In this document: positions 1 to 8,269 of the stretch, in pieces
Position numbering within the stretch: the stretch's first letter is position 1
Layout of the letters: every line of letters starts with the position of its first letter
NCBI RefSeq assembly: GCF_020424085.1
Contig: NZ_CP080203.1
Coordinates: 248,001 to 312,000 of the forward strand
Length of the DNA stretch: 64,000 nucleotides
DNA from: Mycetocola spongiae
GTDB taxonomy: Bacteria > Actinomycetota > Actinomycetes > Actinomycetales > Microbacteriaceae
Direction of reading: 5' to 3'
The notes under the pieces: model-generated
Database searches by the model: none
The model's input: only the letters and a program-made list of their open reading frames with translations
Told to the model about the DNA's origin: nothing
Made by a program: the position numbers and the translations under genes

Positions 1-677
1 GCGGGGGCCTGCGTACCCACCCGCCAGCCGGGGGGAAGCTCCCGGGCCAGCTCGCCCGGGGTCAGGCTGCGCCGGATCGAGGTGAGCCCATCCCGCCGAA
101 TAAACGTGGACCGTGCAATCCCGGGCAGCGCAAGCGGGGAGGTGGCGAGAAAAAAGCCCAGATACGCGGCGGAGGAACGGGCAATATCCGAGTGCACCAC
201 CCGGATCCGGGCCAGCGCCTCACTGTCTTGCCAGAGGGCCTCGCGCTCGCGCCCGGTCAGGTGGTGCAATACGTGATTGGACACCACAAAATCCGCGCGC
301 TCCCCGGCGGCCACCAGATCCGAGCTATGCGCCGTGCGCCAGGAGATCGCGGGGCTGGTGCGGGGCTGCCGCCGGGCGTATTCCTGTGCGCGCGGATCGG
401 GGTCCAGGGCGCTGACCCGCAGGCTCACGCCGTCCCGGGCCGCCCAGCGCACCAGCGCGCGGGCCAGATCCCCGCCGCCCGAACCGATATCGATCAGGCT
501 ATGGGTGGGCCCGGTGAACCCCGTTCGAATATATGTTCGATAGGTGTGTTTCCAGCCCGCAAACGCGCCATTAACCAGCGGGAACTGCGCATAGGTGCGC
601 TCCAGCACGGCCCGGTCACACCCGGGATCGTCCATGAGCTCGCGCACCCGGGTATTACGCGCGGAGAGCGTCGGCAC
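1..677 (-). CDS. class I SAM-dependent methyltransferase, C-terminus cut by window edge
   Basis: Reading the minus strand from a GTG at 677 gives an open frame of 225 codons that leaves the window without a stop. It holds a class I methyltransferase signature: LIDIGSGGGDLA (glycine-rich SAM motif I, about residues 47-58) and SNHVLHHLT (post-motif III, about 118-126). The GTG lies inside the end of the type III PKS gene (23-nt overlap), so the two are probably translationally coupled. An ATG 14 codons further in (635) is the alternative start. Methyltransferases paired with type III PKS genes are common in actinobacteria and are thought to methylate the phenolic or pyrone product; the substrate here is unknown. 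The C-terminal part cannot be assessed. Confidence 0.85.
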   Translation of the reverse strand, partial: MPTLSARNTRVRELMDDPGCDRAVLERTYAQFPLVNGAFAGWKHTYRTYIRTGFTGPTHSLIDIGSGGGDLARALVRWAARDGVSLRVSALDPDPRAQEYARRQPRTSPAISWRTAHSSDLVAAGERADFVVSNHVLHHLTGREREALWQDSEALARIRVVHSDIARSSAAYLGFFLATSPLALPGIARSTFIRRDGLTSIRRSLTPGELARELPPGWRVGTQAP

Positions 678-1818
678 GGCCGTCCCCGAGCGTGCGGGTG
701 AGAAGCCCGGTCTCCACGGTCAGGCCCGGCCCAAAGGCCATCGCGCAAACGCGCTCTCCCGCGGCCACGTCGCTATCGTGCAGGATCTCGCGCAGCACAA
801 ACAGGATGGTGGCGCTGGACATATTGCCATAATCGCGCAGGACCGTGCGCGAGGGGATCATCTGCTCCTCGCTCAGCCCCAGCCGGTTTTGCACCCGGTC
901 CAGGATGCTGCGCCCGCCCGGGTGCACCGCCCAGCGGCCGATATTGCCCGCGGGATCCGCGGCGAGTTCCGGCTCGGCCTCCAGTACCGGCCCGAGTGCC
1001 CCGGCGATATAGGTATCGATGATCTTGGGTACGCTCGCGGAGAGGATCATCTCGAAGCCCTCATCGCCGATGGTCCAGGCCATTTCCGTCTCGCCCACCG
1101 GGACCAGTTCGCTGCGCAGCCGGTCCAGGCGCAGCCCGGGGGACTGTGCCGTGCCCAGGTCGGTTCGGGCCGAGACGATTGCGGCCGCCGCACCATCGGC
1201 AAATACCGAGGCCGCGACGATCTGATCGGGATCGCTCGAGGAGCGCACATGGATCGAACACAGCTCCGTGCTCACGATCAGTACCACCGCGCCCGGATCG
1301 GCCTCGCAAAAGGATTGCGCTGCCCGCAGGGCGGGGAATGCCGCATAGCAGCCCATAAAGCCGATGTTATAGCGCAGGGTGCCGGGGGCCAGGCCCAGCT
1401 CGCGCACGATCTGATAATCGGGCCCCGGGGCATAAAATCCGGTGCAGGACACCGTGATCACATGGCTGATATCGGCGGCGGTCAGCCCGGAAACGGCGCC
1501 GAGTGCGCGCCGCGCGGCGGCCAGTGTAAGCTCGCGGGCCCGCTCGATATACAGCTCATTACGTTCCCGGGTACCGGGGGAGCCGAGCAGCCCCGTGTCC
1601 CGATCATAAAAGGCGCCCGTGCCCGCGGGGCCCTCGGTATTAAAGTCATCCACCACGCTGTGCCGGGTGTGGATGCCCGAGGCGTCAAATGCGGAGCCCA
1701 CGAGGCGCTGCCCGAGCCGGGTGAGCCCGGGCTGGGCGGCAAAAACGTCGCGCGTTATGTCCTGAATCAGAATATTCGGAGGTACTTCGGTCTCAATCGC
1801 TCGAATGATAACGCTCAT
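655..1818 (-). CDS. type III polyketide synthase (chalcone/stilbene synthase family)
   Basis: 387 aa, the usual length for a type III PKS. These homodimeric enzymes condense acyl-CoA starters with malonyl-CoA to pyrones or resorcinols without an acyl carrier protein. The catalytic triad is visible: Cys125 in TVSCTGFYAPGPD, His299 in WAVHPGGRS and Asn332 in YGNMSSATILF. The thiolase-fold core is intact from end to end. It is the first gene of an operon with the overlapping methyltransferase and is divergent from the glycosyltransferase at 1937. The family is certain; starter unit and product (alkylresorcinol, alkylpyrone or other) cannot be inferred from sequence alone. Confidence 0.95.
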   Translation of the reverse strand: MSVIIRAIETEVPPNILIQDITRDVFAAQPGLTRLGQRLVGSAFDASGIHTRHSVVDDFNTEGPAGTGAFYDRDTGLLGSPGTRERNELYIERARELTLAAARRALGAVSGLTAADISHVITVSCTGFYAPGPDYQIVRELGLAPGTLRYNIGFMGCYAAFPALRAAQSFCEADPGAVVLIVSTELCSIHVRSSSDPDQIVAASVFADGAAAAIVSARTDLGTAQSPGLRLDRLRSELVPVGETEMAWTIGDEGFEMILSASVPKIIDTYIAGALGPVLEAEPELAADPAGNIGRWAVHPGGRSILDRVQNRLGLSEEQMIPSRTVLRDYGNMSSATILFVLREILHDSDVAAGERVCAMAFGPGLTVETGLLTRTLGDGRADALRA

Positions 1819-1936
1819 GATTCAACATAACCGGCGGGGCCGGGAATAACAATGATCGAGGTGCGTTCCCGATAGAGTGACCGATGGGCAAAATATCATC
1901 TCGCAACCGCCCACCACGTACCGAAGGACACGCACC

Positions 1937-3127
1937 ATGAGCACTCTCCTCCCGACCGAGGCAGCGGGGATCGGCGGCGATCGCATCGCCCTCATCGCCA
2001 TGCACTCCAGCCCCCTGGAACCCGTGGGCTCGGGAGAGGCCGGCGGCATGACCATCTATCTGCTGGGCCTCGCCCACCAGCTGGCGCTCGCCGGAAATAC
2101 CGTGGACCTCTTCACCCGGCGCACCGATCCCGATCTTCCCGCCGAGACCGAATTGGAACCGGGCGTGCGCGTATTCCTGCTTGATGACGGCGACCCCCGC
2201 TATCACGATAAGCCCGAGATTCCCGCGCTCGCCGCGGCCTTCACGGAGGAACTGATCCGCCGCGAACCCTATGACATCGTGCACTCGCACTACTGGCTCT
2301 CCGGCCTGGCCGGGCTGCCCGCCGCGCGCGCCTGGGGCGTCCCGCACGTACAGACCTTCCATACCGTGGCCGCACTCACCGCGACCCTGCGCCCGCCGGG
2401 GGCGGGCCCGCAGGCGCCCGAGCGCTTTGCCGGGGAGGAGCGAATCGCCCTGGAAAGCGACCTGGTGATCGCCCTGAGCCGCGCCGAGGCCGAAAAAATC
2501 GCCGGCGATAGGGTACGCGTGGTCAGCCCCGGGGTGGACCGCGAACTCTTCCGTCCCGGCACCAACGCCGGCTATCTGTTTATGGCCGCGCGGCTGCGTA
2601 CAGTGAAGGGCATCGACCTCGCGATCTGCGCGCTCGCCGAGATCCCGGAGCGGGAGCGGCCCGAGCTTGTGGTGGCCGGCGGCGGAACCCCCGAGCATCG
2701 CGAGCGCCTGGAATCCCTGGCCGCCGCCAAAAACGTCACGCTTCGCCTGCTGGGCAGCCTGGACCGCGAGCGCCTCGCCGAGGCCATGCGTGCCGCGGCC
2801 ATCGTGCTGATCCCGTCCTATTCGGAAACCTTTGGGCTGGTGGCCACCGAGGCCGCGGCCAGCGGCGTGCCCACGATCGCCTCGCGCGCGGGCGGGCTCG
2901 TGGATGCCGTGAGCGAGAACGAGAGTGGCCTGCTGGTGACCGGGCGCGATCCGGTGGACTGGGCGGCGGCAATCCAATCGCTGCTGCGCGATCCCGCGCG
3001 GCGCGATGCCCTGGGCATCTCGGCCCGCGAGTATTCGGCCCGGGTCGAGGAGCGCGACGGGGTGGATCGCATCCGGGCGCTGTATAACTCCCTCCTGGAC
3101 GGCACCGGGCTGCCCCCGCGGCCCTAG
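1937..3127 (+). CDS. GT4 glycosyltransferase, MshA-like
   Basis: 396 aa from the ATG at 1937, which has GAAGGA at 1923-1928. The frame is open back to 1877 but without a better start. The N-terminal HSSPLEPVGSGEAGGM (residues 23-38) closely resembles the acceptor-site loop of MshA, the D-inositol-3-phosphate glycosyltransferase that starts mycothiol synthesis. The C-terminal half has the GT-B donor elements AARLRTVKG (217-225) and SETFGLVATEA (296-306, EX7E-type motif). An MshB-like deacetylase lies 1 kb downstream on the same strand, which supports a mycothiol role. Another retaining GT4 transferase remains possible, so no symbol is assigned. Confidence 0.85.
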   Translation: MSTLLPTEAAGIGGDRIALIAMHSSPLEPVGSGEAGGMTIYLLGLAHQLALAGNTVDLFTRRTDPDLPAETELEPGVRVFLLDDGDPRYHDKPEIPALAAAFTEELIRREPYDIVHSHYWLSGLAGLPAARAWGVPHVQTFHTVAALTATLRPPGAGPQAPERFAGEERIALESDLVIALSRAEAEKIAGDRVRVVSPGVDRELFRPGTNAGYLFMAARLRTVKGIDLAICALAEIPERERPELVVAGGGTPEHRERLESLAAAKNVTLRLLGSLDRERLAEAMRAAAIVLIPSYSETFGLVATEAAASGVPTIASRAGGLVDAVSENESGLLVTGRDPVDWAAAIQSLLRDPARRDALGISAREYSARVEERDGVDRIRALYNSLLDGTGLPPRP

Positions 3128-3253
3128 CCCGCGCCGCGCGGTTCTGCCCAGGGCGAAAATCCGACGGCGGGTGCTCCGCCCTCGGCATAATCGTGGATAA
3201 CGCGCAGGGGCCACGCGTAATCTGGCGCCATAACCCTCATAAAGGAGAAAATT

Positions 3254-4009
3254 ATGGCTATCTATGATGTTTCGGACCGCTCCGCAATCGTGACCGGCGG
3301 CGGCTCCGGTATCGGCCGGGCCGTGGCGCTGGAACTCGCGCGCAGCGGTGCGGCCGTGCTGGTTGCCGACCTGAACGCCGAGCACACCGAGGCGGTTGTC
3401 GCGGAGATTCGCGCCGCCGGTGGTACCGCCGAGGGCCTGATCGGCGATGTCACCGATCCCGCCTGGGGCGAGAGCGCCGTGGCCGCCGCCGAGAAGCTCG
3501 CGCCGCTGCGCATCGCCGTGAATAACGCCGGTATCGCCGGCGCCTCGGCCCCCGTGGCCGAGTATCCCGTGGACGCCTGGCGCAAGGTCATCGAGATCAA
3601 CCTCAACGCCGTGTTTTATGGCATGCGCGCGCAGATCCCCGCGATGATCAAAAACGGCGGCGGTTCGATCGTGAACATGGCCTCGATCCTCGGCGGCGTG
3701 GGCTTTGATAACTCCTCCGCCTATTCCGCGGCCAAGCACGGCGTGGTGGGCCTGACCAAGACCGCCGCGCTGGAAAACGCCCTGACCGGTGTGCGCGTAA
3801 ACGCCGTGGGCCCGGGCTTTATTAAGACCCCGCTGCTCGGTGCAAATATGCCCGCCGCGCAGCAGGAGTTCCTGGCCAACCGCCACGCGATGAAGCGCCT
3901 GGGCCTGCCCGAGGAGGTCTCGCCGCTGGTGGCCTTCCTCGCCAGCGATGCCGCGTCGTTTATCACCGGCAGCTATCACCTGGTTGATGGCGGCTACTCG
4001 GCACAGTAG
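3254..4009 (+). CDS. short-chain dehydrogenase/reductase (classical SDR)
   Basis: 251 aa with a strong ribosome site (AAAGGAG at 3240-3246). Classical SDR features are all present: TGGGSGIG cofactor loop (14-21), NNAG (90-93), catalytic Ser144 and YSAAK with Tyr157 and Lys161. The Asp following the second beta strand (VADLN, around residue 39) suggests a preference for NAD(H), an inference from family behaviour. It sits between the MshA-like and MshB-like genes with its own leader of about 125 bp. Substrate unknown; sugar, polyol or ketone reductases of this size look alike. Confidence 0.92.
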   Translation: MAIYDVSDRSAIVTGGGSGIGRAVALELARSGAAVLVADLNAEHTEAVVAEIRAAGGTAEGLIGDVTDPAWGESAVAAAEKLAPLRIAVNNAGIAGASAPVAEYPVDAWRKVIEINLNAVFYGMRAQIPAMIKNGGGSIVNMASILGGVGFDNSSAYSAAKHGVVGLTKTAALENALTGVRVNAVGPGFIKTPLLGANMPAAQQEFLANRHAMKRLGLPEEVSPLVAFLASDAASFITGSYHLVDGGYSAQ

Positions 4010-4061
4010 GTCCCGCGGCGCGGGGAGTGTGGGGAACGGCAATTTCTGGTTCGATAGACCA

Positions 4062-4826
4062 ATGAGTGTTTTCCCCGCCTCCCTGCGCCGTATTCTTTTT
4101 CTCCACGCCCACCCCGATGACGAGACCCTGGCCACGGGTGCGGCTATCGCCACGCTCGCGGGGCGTGGCGTGGAGGTGGCCGTACTCACCGCCACCCGCG
4201 GGGAGCGCGGCGAGGTGGTCCCGGGCCCGCTCTCGGTGCTGCTGGACCGCGGCGAGCTGCCGCGCGAACGCGAGCGCGAACTGGCGCGCGCCCTCGCCGC
4301 GCTCGGCGTGAGCGAACACCGCTATCTGGGGGCCACCCCGGGGGAGTTTTCCGATTCCGGAATGCAGTGGGGCGCCGATGGCCGCGCCGAGCCGCCCGCT
4401 GATGCGCCCGGGAATGCGCTGAGCACCGTGCCGCTGGAGGCCGTGGTCGCGCGGGTACTCGGCATCGTGGACGAGCTACGCCCCGAGCTGATCGTGAGCT
4501 ATGACGCGGGCGGCGGATATGGCCATCCCGATCACGTGCGCTGCTGGGAGGCGGCGGGCGCGGCGGGTGCGCTCCGGGACCTCCCCGTGGTCGCGATCGT
4601 CACGGAGGATCCGCAGCCCGGGGATACCGTGATCGCGGTGGCGCCCGTGGCCGGGCAGATGCGCGCGGCGCTGAATGCCCATCGCACGCAGCTCACGCTG
4701 AGCGGGGACGTGATCACCCACTCGGGTGGCCAGGAGCAGGAGTTTCCGGTGGAGGAACGCTACCGCGCGTCCGGGGCCGGCGTATCGGGCGAGGGCCGGG
4801 GAAGAAGCACGGGCGCGAGCGCGTAA
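4062..4826 (+). CDS. mshB: PIG-L family deacetylase, probable MshB
   Basis: 254 aa from ATG 4062. Zn-binding AHPDDE (16-21) and the second motif GHPDH (154-158) mark a LmbE/PIG-L N-acetylglucosaminyl deacetylase. The intervening FSDSGM (96-101) matches the pattern seen in MshB (GlcNAc-Ins deacetylase of mycothiol synthesis). The start has no clear Shine-Dalgarno; upstream in-frame codons read into the end of the SDR gene. The last 67 bp overlap the convergent gene at 4760. Mca (mycothiol conjugate amidase) is the main alternative, but it is usually longer. Confidence 0.75.
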   Translation: MSVFPASLRRILFLHAHPDDETLATGAAIATLAGRGVEVAVLTATRGERGEVVPGPLSVLLDRGELPRERERELARALAALGVSEHRYLGATPGEFSDSGMQWGADGRAEPPADAPGNALSTVPLEAVVARVLGIVDELRPELIVSYDAGGGYGHPDHVRCWEAAGAAGALRDLPVVAIVTEDPQPGDTVIAVAPVAGQMRAALNAHRTQLTLSGDVITHSGGQEQEFPVEERYRASGAGVSGEGRGRSTGASA

Positions 4827-5179
4827 TAGAGCGCGATCGAGAGGAGTGCGGCCGGCACGGCCCCCGCGAGCCGCTCAAAAAATAATATTCGGAGCGCGGC
4901 GCCAAGCGCGATCGCGCAGGCCACGGTCCACAGCGCGCGGCTCATGCGTGAGGGGGCGCGCCGCGGCGGGCCCCACGCCTGGACCGGGGCGAGCACCAGA
5001 TAGAGATTGGCGCAGACCCAGAACAGGGTGAGATACGCGGCGTCGCCGAACCCGCCGTGCGCCGCGCCGATCCCGGGAAATAGCCGGATCAGGCCTACCC
5101 CCAGCAGCACGGGGATCGCGGCCGCGGTGAGGGTCCCGGCCCATCCCGGCAGCGCGCCCGGGCCCGTTCCCCGGATCAT
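4760..5179 (-). CDS. small integral membrane protein (DUF6113-like)
   Basis: 139 aa if it begins at ATG 5179; the frame is open upstream to 5305, but that part is polar and unlike a membrane protein start. Four hydrophobic segments are visible (around TLTAAAIPVLLGVGLI, YLTLFWVCANLYLVLA, LWTVACAIALGAALRILF and VPAALLSIALYYALAPVLL). Small four-helix proteins of this kind are often encoded next to mshB in actinobacteria; here the gene is convergent with mshB and overlaps it by 67 bp. Function unknown. Confidence 0.6.
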   Translation of the reverse strand: MIRGTGPGALPGWAGTLTAAAIPVLLGVGLIRLFPGIGAAHGGFGDAAYLTLFWVCANLYLVLAPVQAWGPPRRAPSRMSRALWTVACAIALGAALRILFFERLAGAVPAALLSIALYYALAPVLLPRPSPDTPAPDAR

Positions 5180-5460
5180 TGCCGGGGCCGATCCGGTGGG
5201 CTGGTGCTCGCGGTTGCTGTGGCCGTCATGGAGTCTGCCCGGGGTCGCGTGCCAGGCTCGGCCGCGCGGATCGGGCCGAGCATATCCAGTTTTCCCGGGC
5301 GGCACGGAGAAAAACTAGCTCACGGCCGTTGTGTCCGGGCCCCGCCGAGCCGGCCCCGGCCCCGGGGAGGCCCCGCGTGGCGCCGATCCGCGCCCCCGCC
5401 CGCGCGGAGGGGGCTCGGATCGGCCGCCGCCGCCCGGGACCCTCCCGGACAGCCCGCGGG

Positions 5461-6714
5461 CTAGGCGGGGCGGGCGGCGTTAATCCGCCGCCATCTTCCG
5501 TCCAGGAGCGGGATCAGCGCGATCAGGGTATATACCAGCGCGATCACCAGGAAACACGCCCGCAGCCCCCACGTCTCCGCCCCCACCCCGGCGAGCATCG
5601 CCCCGAGCGGCATTCCCGCCCAGGACCCCGCGAGCATCAGGCTCTGCGCGCGCGCCCGCATTGCCGGGGGTGCCAGCTCCAGGCGCGCGGTTCCGGCTAT
5701 CGGGTTAAGCACCCCCGCCGAGAGCCCGGTGAGTGCCGCCGCGGCAAAAATCATCGGGAGCGGCGCGCCCAGGCCCAGCGCCAGCGAGAGGGGGAGGCCC
5801 GCGATCAGCAGCGCCAGAAAAAATACCACCCGTCGCGGGAGACGCTGCCCCCAGGCCCCATAGGCGAGCGCACCGGCCAGGGCCCCCGCGCCGAGCGCGG
5901 CAATCAGCGCGCCGAGCACGGCCGCCCCGCCCAGGTCGCGCTCGGCGGCCAGCGGAAGCAGCACCGAGAAGCGCGCGGCATCCAGCACGTTGATCAGCAG
6001 GAAGATCAGGACCAGTCCGCGCAGTACCGGCTCCCCGGAGACAAAGATAAAACCCGCGCGCAGATCGGCCCAATAGCCCGCCGGATCCTCGGCCCCGCCG
6101 CGCCCGGCGGGTTCCGGATCGCGGCCCACTCCGCGCAGCACGATCACGACCGCAAGCGCAAATAGTCCGGCGGTGGCCCCGGCTGCCCCGCCCGGCCCCC
6201 AGAGTGCAATCAGGATTCCGCCGAGCGGGGCCCCGAGCATCAGTGCCGCGCGCTCGACCCCCGTGGCAAAGGCCACAACCCGCGCGAGCGGCTGGCCCGC
6301 CGCGGCCGCGAGATCCGGCAGCAAGACGTTCTTGGCGGTATTGCCGGGGGTATCCAGGAGGCCACCGAGAAAAAGCAGCGCCAGCAGCGCGGGAAACGCC
6401 AGGGTGCCGGTGGTGGCGAGCACGCAGATCGTGAGCATCGTGGCGCCGCTCGCGGCATCGGCGATCATGCTGGAGCGCCGATAGCCGATCCGATCCACAA
6501 GCACCGCGCCCAGCGGACCCCCCAGCACCACCGGGACCGTGGCCACCGTGCTCGCGATGCCCATCTCGATCCCGGAGCCGCCCAGGCTCAGGACCAGGAA
6601 CGGGGTGGCCAGCACGGAGATGGCATTGCCCACCTGAGAGGCACCACAGGCGAGAAGCAGGGCGGCCAGGCGGCTGCGACCCCCGGGTATGGCCGCGGCC
6701 GGGAGGCCACTCAT
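5461..6714 (-). CDS. MFS transporter, probable drug or metabolite efflux
   Basis: 417 aa from ATG 6714, whose ATGA overlaps the stop of the upstream ArsR-type regulator. About twelve hydrophobic helices are visible in two blocks separated by a polar loop (DPEPAGRGGAEDPAGYWADL). The loop after helix 2 reads GAVLVDRIGYRRS, the MFS motif A region. The overlap with the regulator gene argues that the regulator controls this transporter. Similar enterobactin-exporter-like MFS proteins exist, and the siderophore locus is next door, but the substrate cannot be told from sequence. Confidence 0.88.
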   Translation of the reverse strand: MSGLPAAAIPGGRSRLAALLLACGASQVGNAISVLATPFLVLSLGGSGIEMGIASTVATVPVVLGGPLGAVLVDRIGYRRSSMIADAASGATMLTICVLATTGTLAFPALLALLFLGGLLDTPGNTAKNVLLPDLAAAAGQPLARVVAFATGVERAALMLGAPLGGILIALWGPGGAAGATAGLFALAVVIVLRGVGRDPEPAGRGGAEDPAGYWADLRAGFIFVSGEPVLRGLVLIFLLINVLDAARFSVLLPLAAERDLGGAAVLGALIAALGAGALAGALAYGAWGQRLPRRVVFFLALLIAGLPLSLALGLGAPLPMIFAAAALTGLSAGVLNPIAGTARLELAPPAMRARAQSLMLAGSWAGMPLGAMLAGVGAETWGLRACFLVIALVYTLIALIPLLDGRWRRINAARPA

Positions 6715-7328
6715 GCCGGGTTCGCGGGTGGGAGCACCTCGGGTGCGGGGAAAACAGCGTACTGGGCCGCGATGATCACGCTGCCCTCCGGGTTCGCGGC
6801 CCGGGCCGGGTCCTGCGGGCGATAGCTCTCGATCACCGCGGCGATCTCCGCGCCCAGCTCGCGCGCCTCGGCGGGGGTCAGCCGCAGCTGGCGATCGCCG
6901 AGGGTGGCGGCCCCGGCCCACTCGGGTGCCCAGCGCTCCTGCTGGTCCAGCCAGAGCCGCGCGCGCTCGGCGTGCGCGGTCACCACGGCGTGGGCAAATT
7001 GGGTGCCCGCCTCGCGCCCCGCGTCATCGCCGGGGGCGGGCGGGGCGGTGGAGGTCAGTGCCGAGGCGGCGACCCACCAGCGGTCGCGCGCGTGCACGGT
7101 GACCTCGGTTAGTGCGCCGGGATCGGCGGGGAGGATCATGCCCACCTCGGCGAGCCGGCGCAGGTGATAGCTGGTGAGTGCCGAGGACTCCCCGCAGGCA
7201 GCGGCGAGCCGGGTTGCGGTGGAGGGCCCCAGCGTGCGCAGCAGGCCCAGCAGCCGCAATCGCAGCGGGTGAGCGAGGGCGCGCAGCGTGCGGGCATCGC
7301 CGATGCCGGGGCTAGGGGGCTTATTCAT
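6711..7328 (-). CDS. ArsR-family winged-helix regulator
   Basis: 205 aa. The N-terminal winged helix is clear: DARTLRALAHPLRLRLLGLL (11-30), recognition region SALTSYHLRRLAEVGMI (48-64). The C-terminal half (about 90-205) is a longer helical region seen in ArsR proteins paired with MFS pumps; it has no ArsR/SmtB-type metal-binding cysteine cluster. The gene is first in a two-gene operon with the MFS gene (4-bp overlap). Repeated TTTGCAA motifs 28-49 bp upstream are a candidate autoregulatory operator. Confidence 0.88.
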   Translation of the reverse strand: MNKPPSPGIGDARTLRALAHPLRLRLLGLLRTLGPSTATRLAAACGESSALTSYHLRRLAEVGMILPADPGALTEVTVHARDRWWVAASALTSTAPPAPGDDAGREAGTQFAHAVVTAHAERARLWLDQQERWAPEWAGAATLGDRQLRLTPAEARELGAEIAAVIESYRPQDPARAANPEGSVIIAAQYAVFPAPEVLPPANPA

Positions 7329-7355
7329 GCGCCCACCCTAGCAACGCAAACACTG

Positions 7356-7377
7356 CTTTGCAAACAACTCTTTGCAA
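7356..7377 (-). promoter_or_regulatory. candidate operator: two CTTTGCAA repeats
   Basis: CTTTGCAA occurs at 7356-7363 and again at 7370-7377, 14 bp apart, each containing the palindromic core TTGCAA. They lie 28-49 bp upstream of the ArsR-type gene start (7328), where an autorepressor would bind. Inferred from position and repetition only. Confidence 0.4.
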
Positions 7378-7383
7378 GGTGGA

Positions 7384-7423
7384 TAAAAACCCGCCCGCCG
7401 TTCCGGGGGAGCGGCGGGCGGGT
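7384..7423 (-). terminator. intrinsic terminator of the siderophore uptake operon
   Basis: Read on the minus strand, a 12-bp GC stem (ACCCGCCCGCCG / CGGCGGGCGGGT, arms 7412-7423 and 7389-7400) with an 11-nt loop is followed directly by a run of T. It starts 13 bp past the stop of the ATPase gene ending at 7436. Confidence 0.85.
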
Positions 7424-7435
7424 GCCTAGCGGCGG

Positions 7436-8269
7436 CTAGGGCTTACCGAGGGGGATCACCAGCGGCGAACCGGTGACCGGGTCCTCGATGATCTTGCACG
7501 GCAGCGAGAAGACCTCCTCCACCAGATCCTCGGTGATGACCTCGGCGGGCGGGCCGCTGGCCATGATCTTGCCGTCCTTCATCGCGATCACATGGGTGGC
7601 ATAGCGAGCCGCATGATTCAGATCGTGCAGCACCGCCACAAGCGTCTGGCCATTGCTGCGGTTCAGCTCGCGGAAGAGCTCCAGCACGTCGATCTGATGC
7701 GCGATATCCAGATAGGTGGTGGGCTCATCCAGCAGGACCGCGCCGGTCTCCTGGGCGAGGACCATCGCCACCCAGACGCGCTGGCGCTGGCCGCCCGAGA
7801 GTTCCTCGACGAGGCGGCCCGAGAGCTCGGTGGTTTTGGTGGCGGCCAGGGCGGCCACCACGGCCGCCTCATCGGTGGCCGACCAGCGATCAAAAACACC
7901 CTGGTGCGGATAACGGCCGCGGGCCACCAGATCGGCCACCCGGATTCCATCCGGCGCAATCGAGGTCTGCGGCAGCAGCCCCAGGCGGCGCGCGAGCTCC
8001 TTGGTGCCGAGCTTGGAGATATCCCCGCCGTCCAGCAGGACGTGGCCGGTGCTGGGCTTCAGCAGGCGTGCCAGCGCGCGCAGCAGCGTGGACTTGCCAC
8101 ACGCATTGGGTCCCACGATCACGGTAAAGGAACCCTCGGGGATATGTACCGAGAGGTCCTCGCTGATCAGGCGCTTATCGTAGCCGATGCTCACCGACTC
8201 GGTCTGCAGCTTCGCCGTGCCCGCGGGCGCGGGGGAGGCGGTGCGGGTCTGTTCTGTGTTCAGCGTCAT
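7436..8269 (-). CDS. iron-siderophore ABC transporter ATPase (FepC type)
   Basis: 277 aa. Walker A is GPNACGKSTLL (about 52-62), the signature is LSGGQRQR and Walker B is VLLDEPTTYLD, all canonical. FepC/FhuC-type ATPases energise FecCD permeases for ferric-siderophore, heme or cobalamin uptake. The gene overlaps the upstream permease gene by 4 bp (ATGA) and ends the operon at the terminator at 7384-7423. An IdeR/DtxR-like box at the head of the operon supports an iron role over cobalamin. Confidence 0.95.
   Translation of the reverse strand: MTLNTEQTRTASPAPAGTAKLQTESVSIGYDKRLISEDLSVHIPEGSFTVIVGPNACGKSTLLRALARLLKPSTGHVLLDGGDISKLGTKELARRLGLLPQTSIAPDGIRVADLVARGRYPHQGVFDRWSATDEAAVVAALAATKTTELSGRLVEELSGGQRQRVWVAMVLAQETGAVLLDEPTTYLDIAHQIDVLELFRELNRSNGQTLVAVLHDLNHAARYATHVIAMKDGKIMASGPPAEVITEDLVEEVFSLPCKIIEDPVTGSPLVIPLGKP

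Noticed and set aside
1793-4195. 800-codon minus-strand frame opposite the MshA-like and SDR genes
   Set aside because: No recognisable domain, crosses two intergenic regions, and is antisense to well-supported genes.
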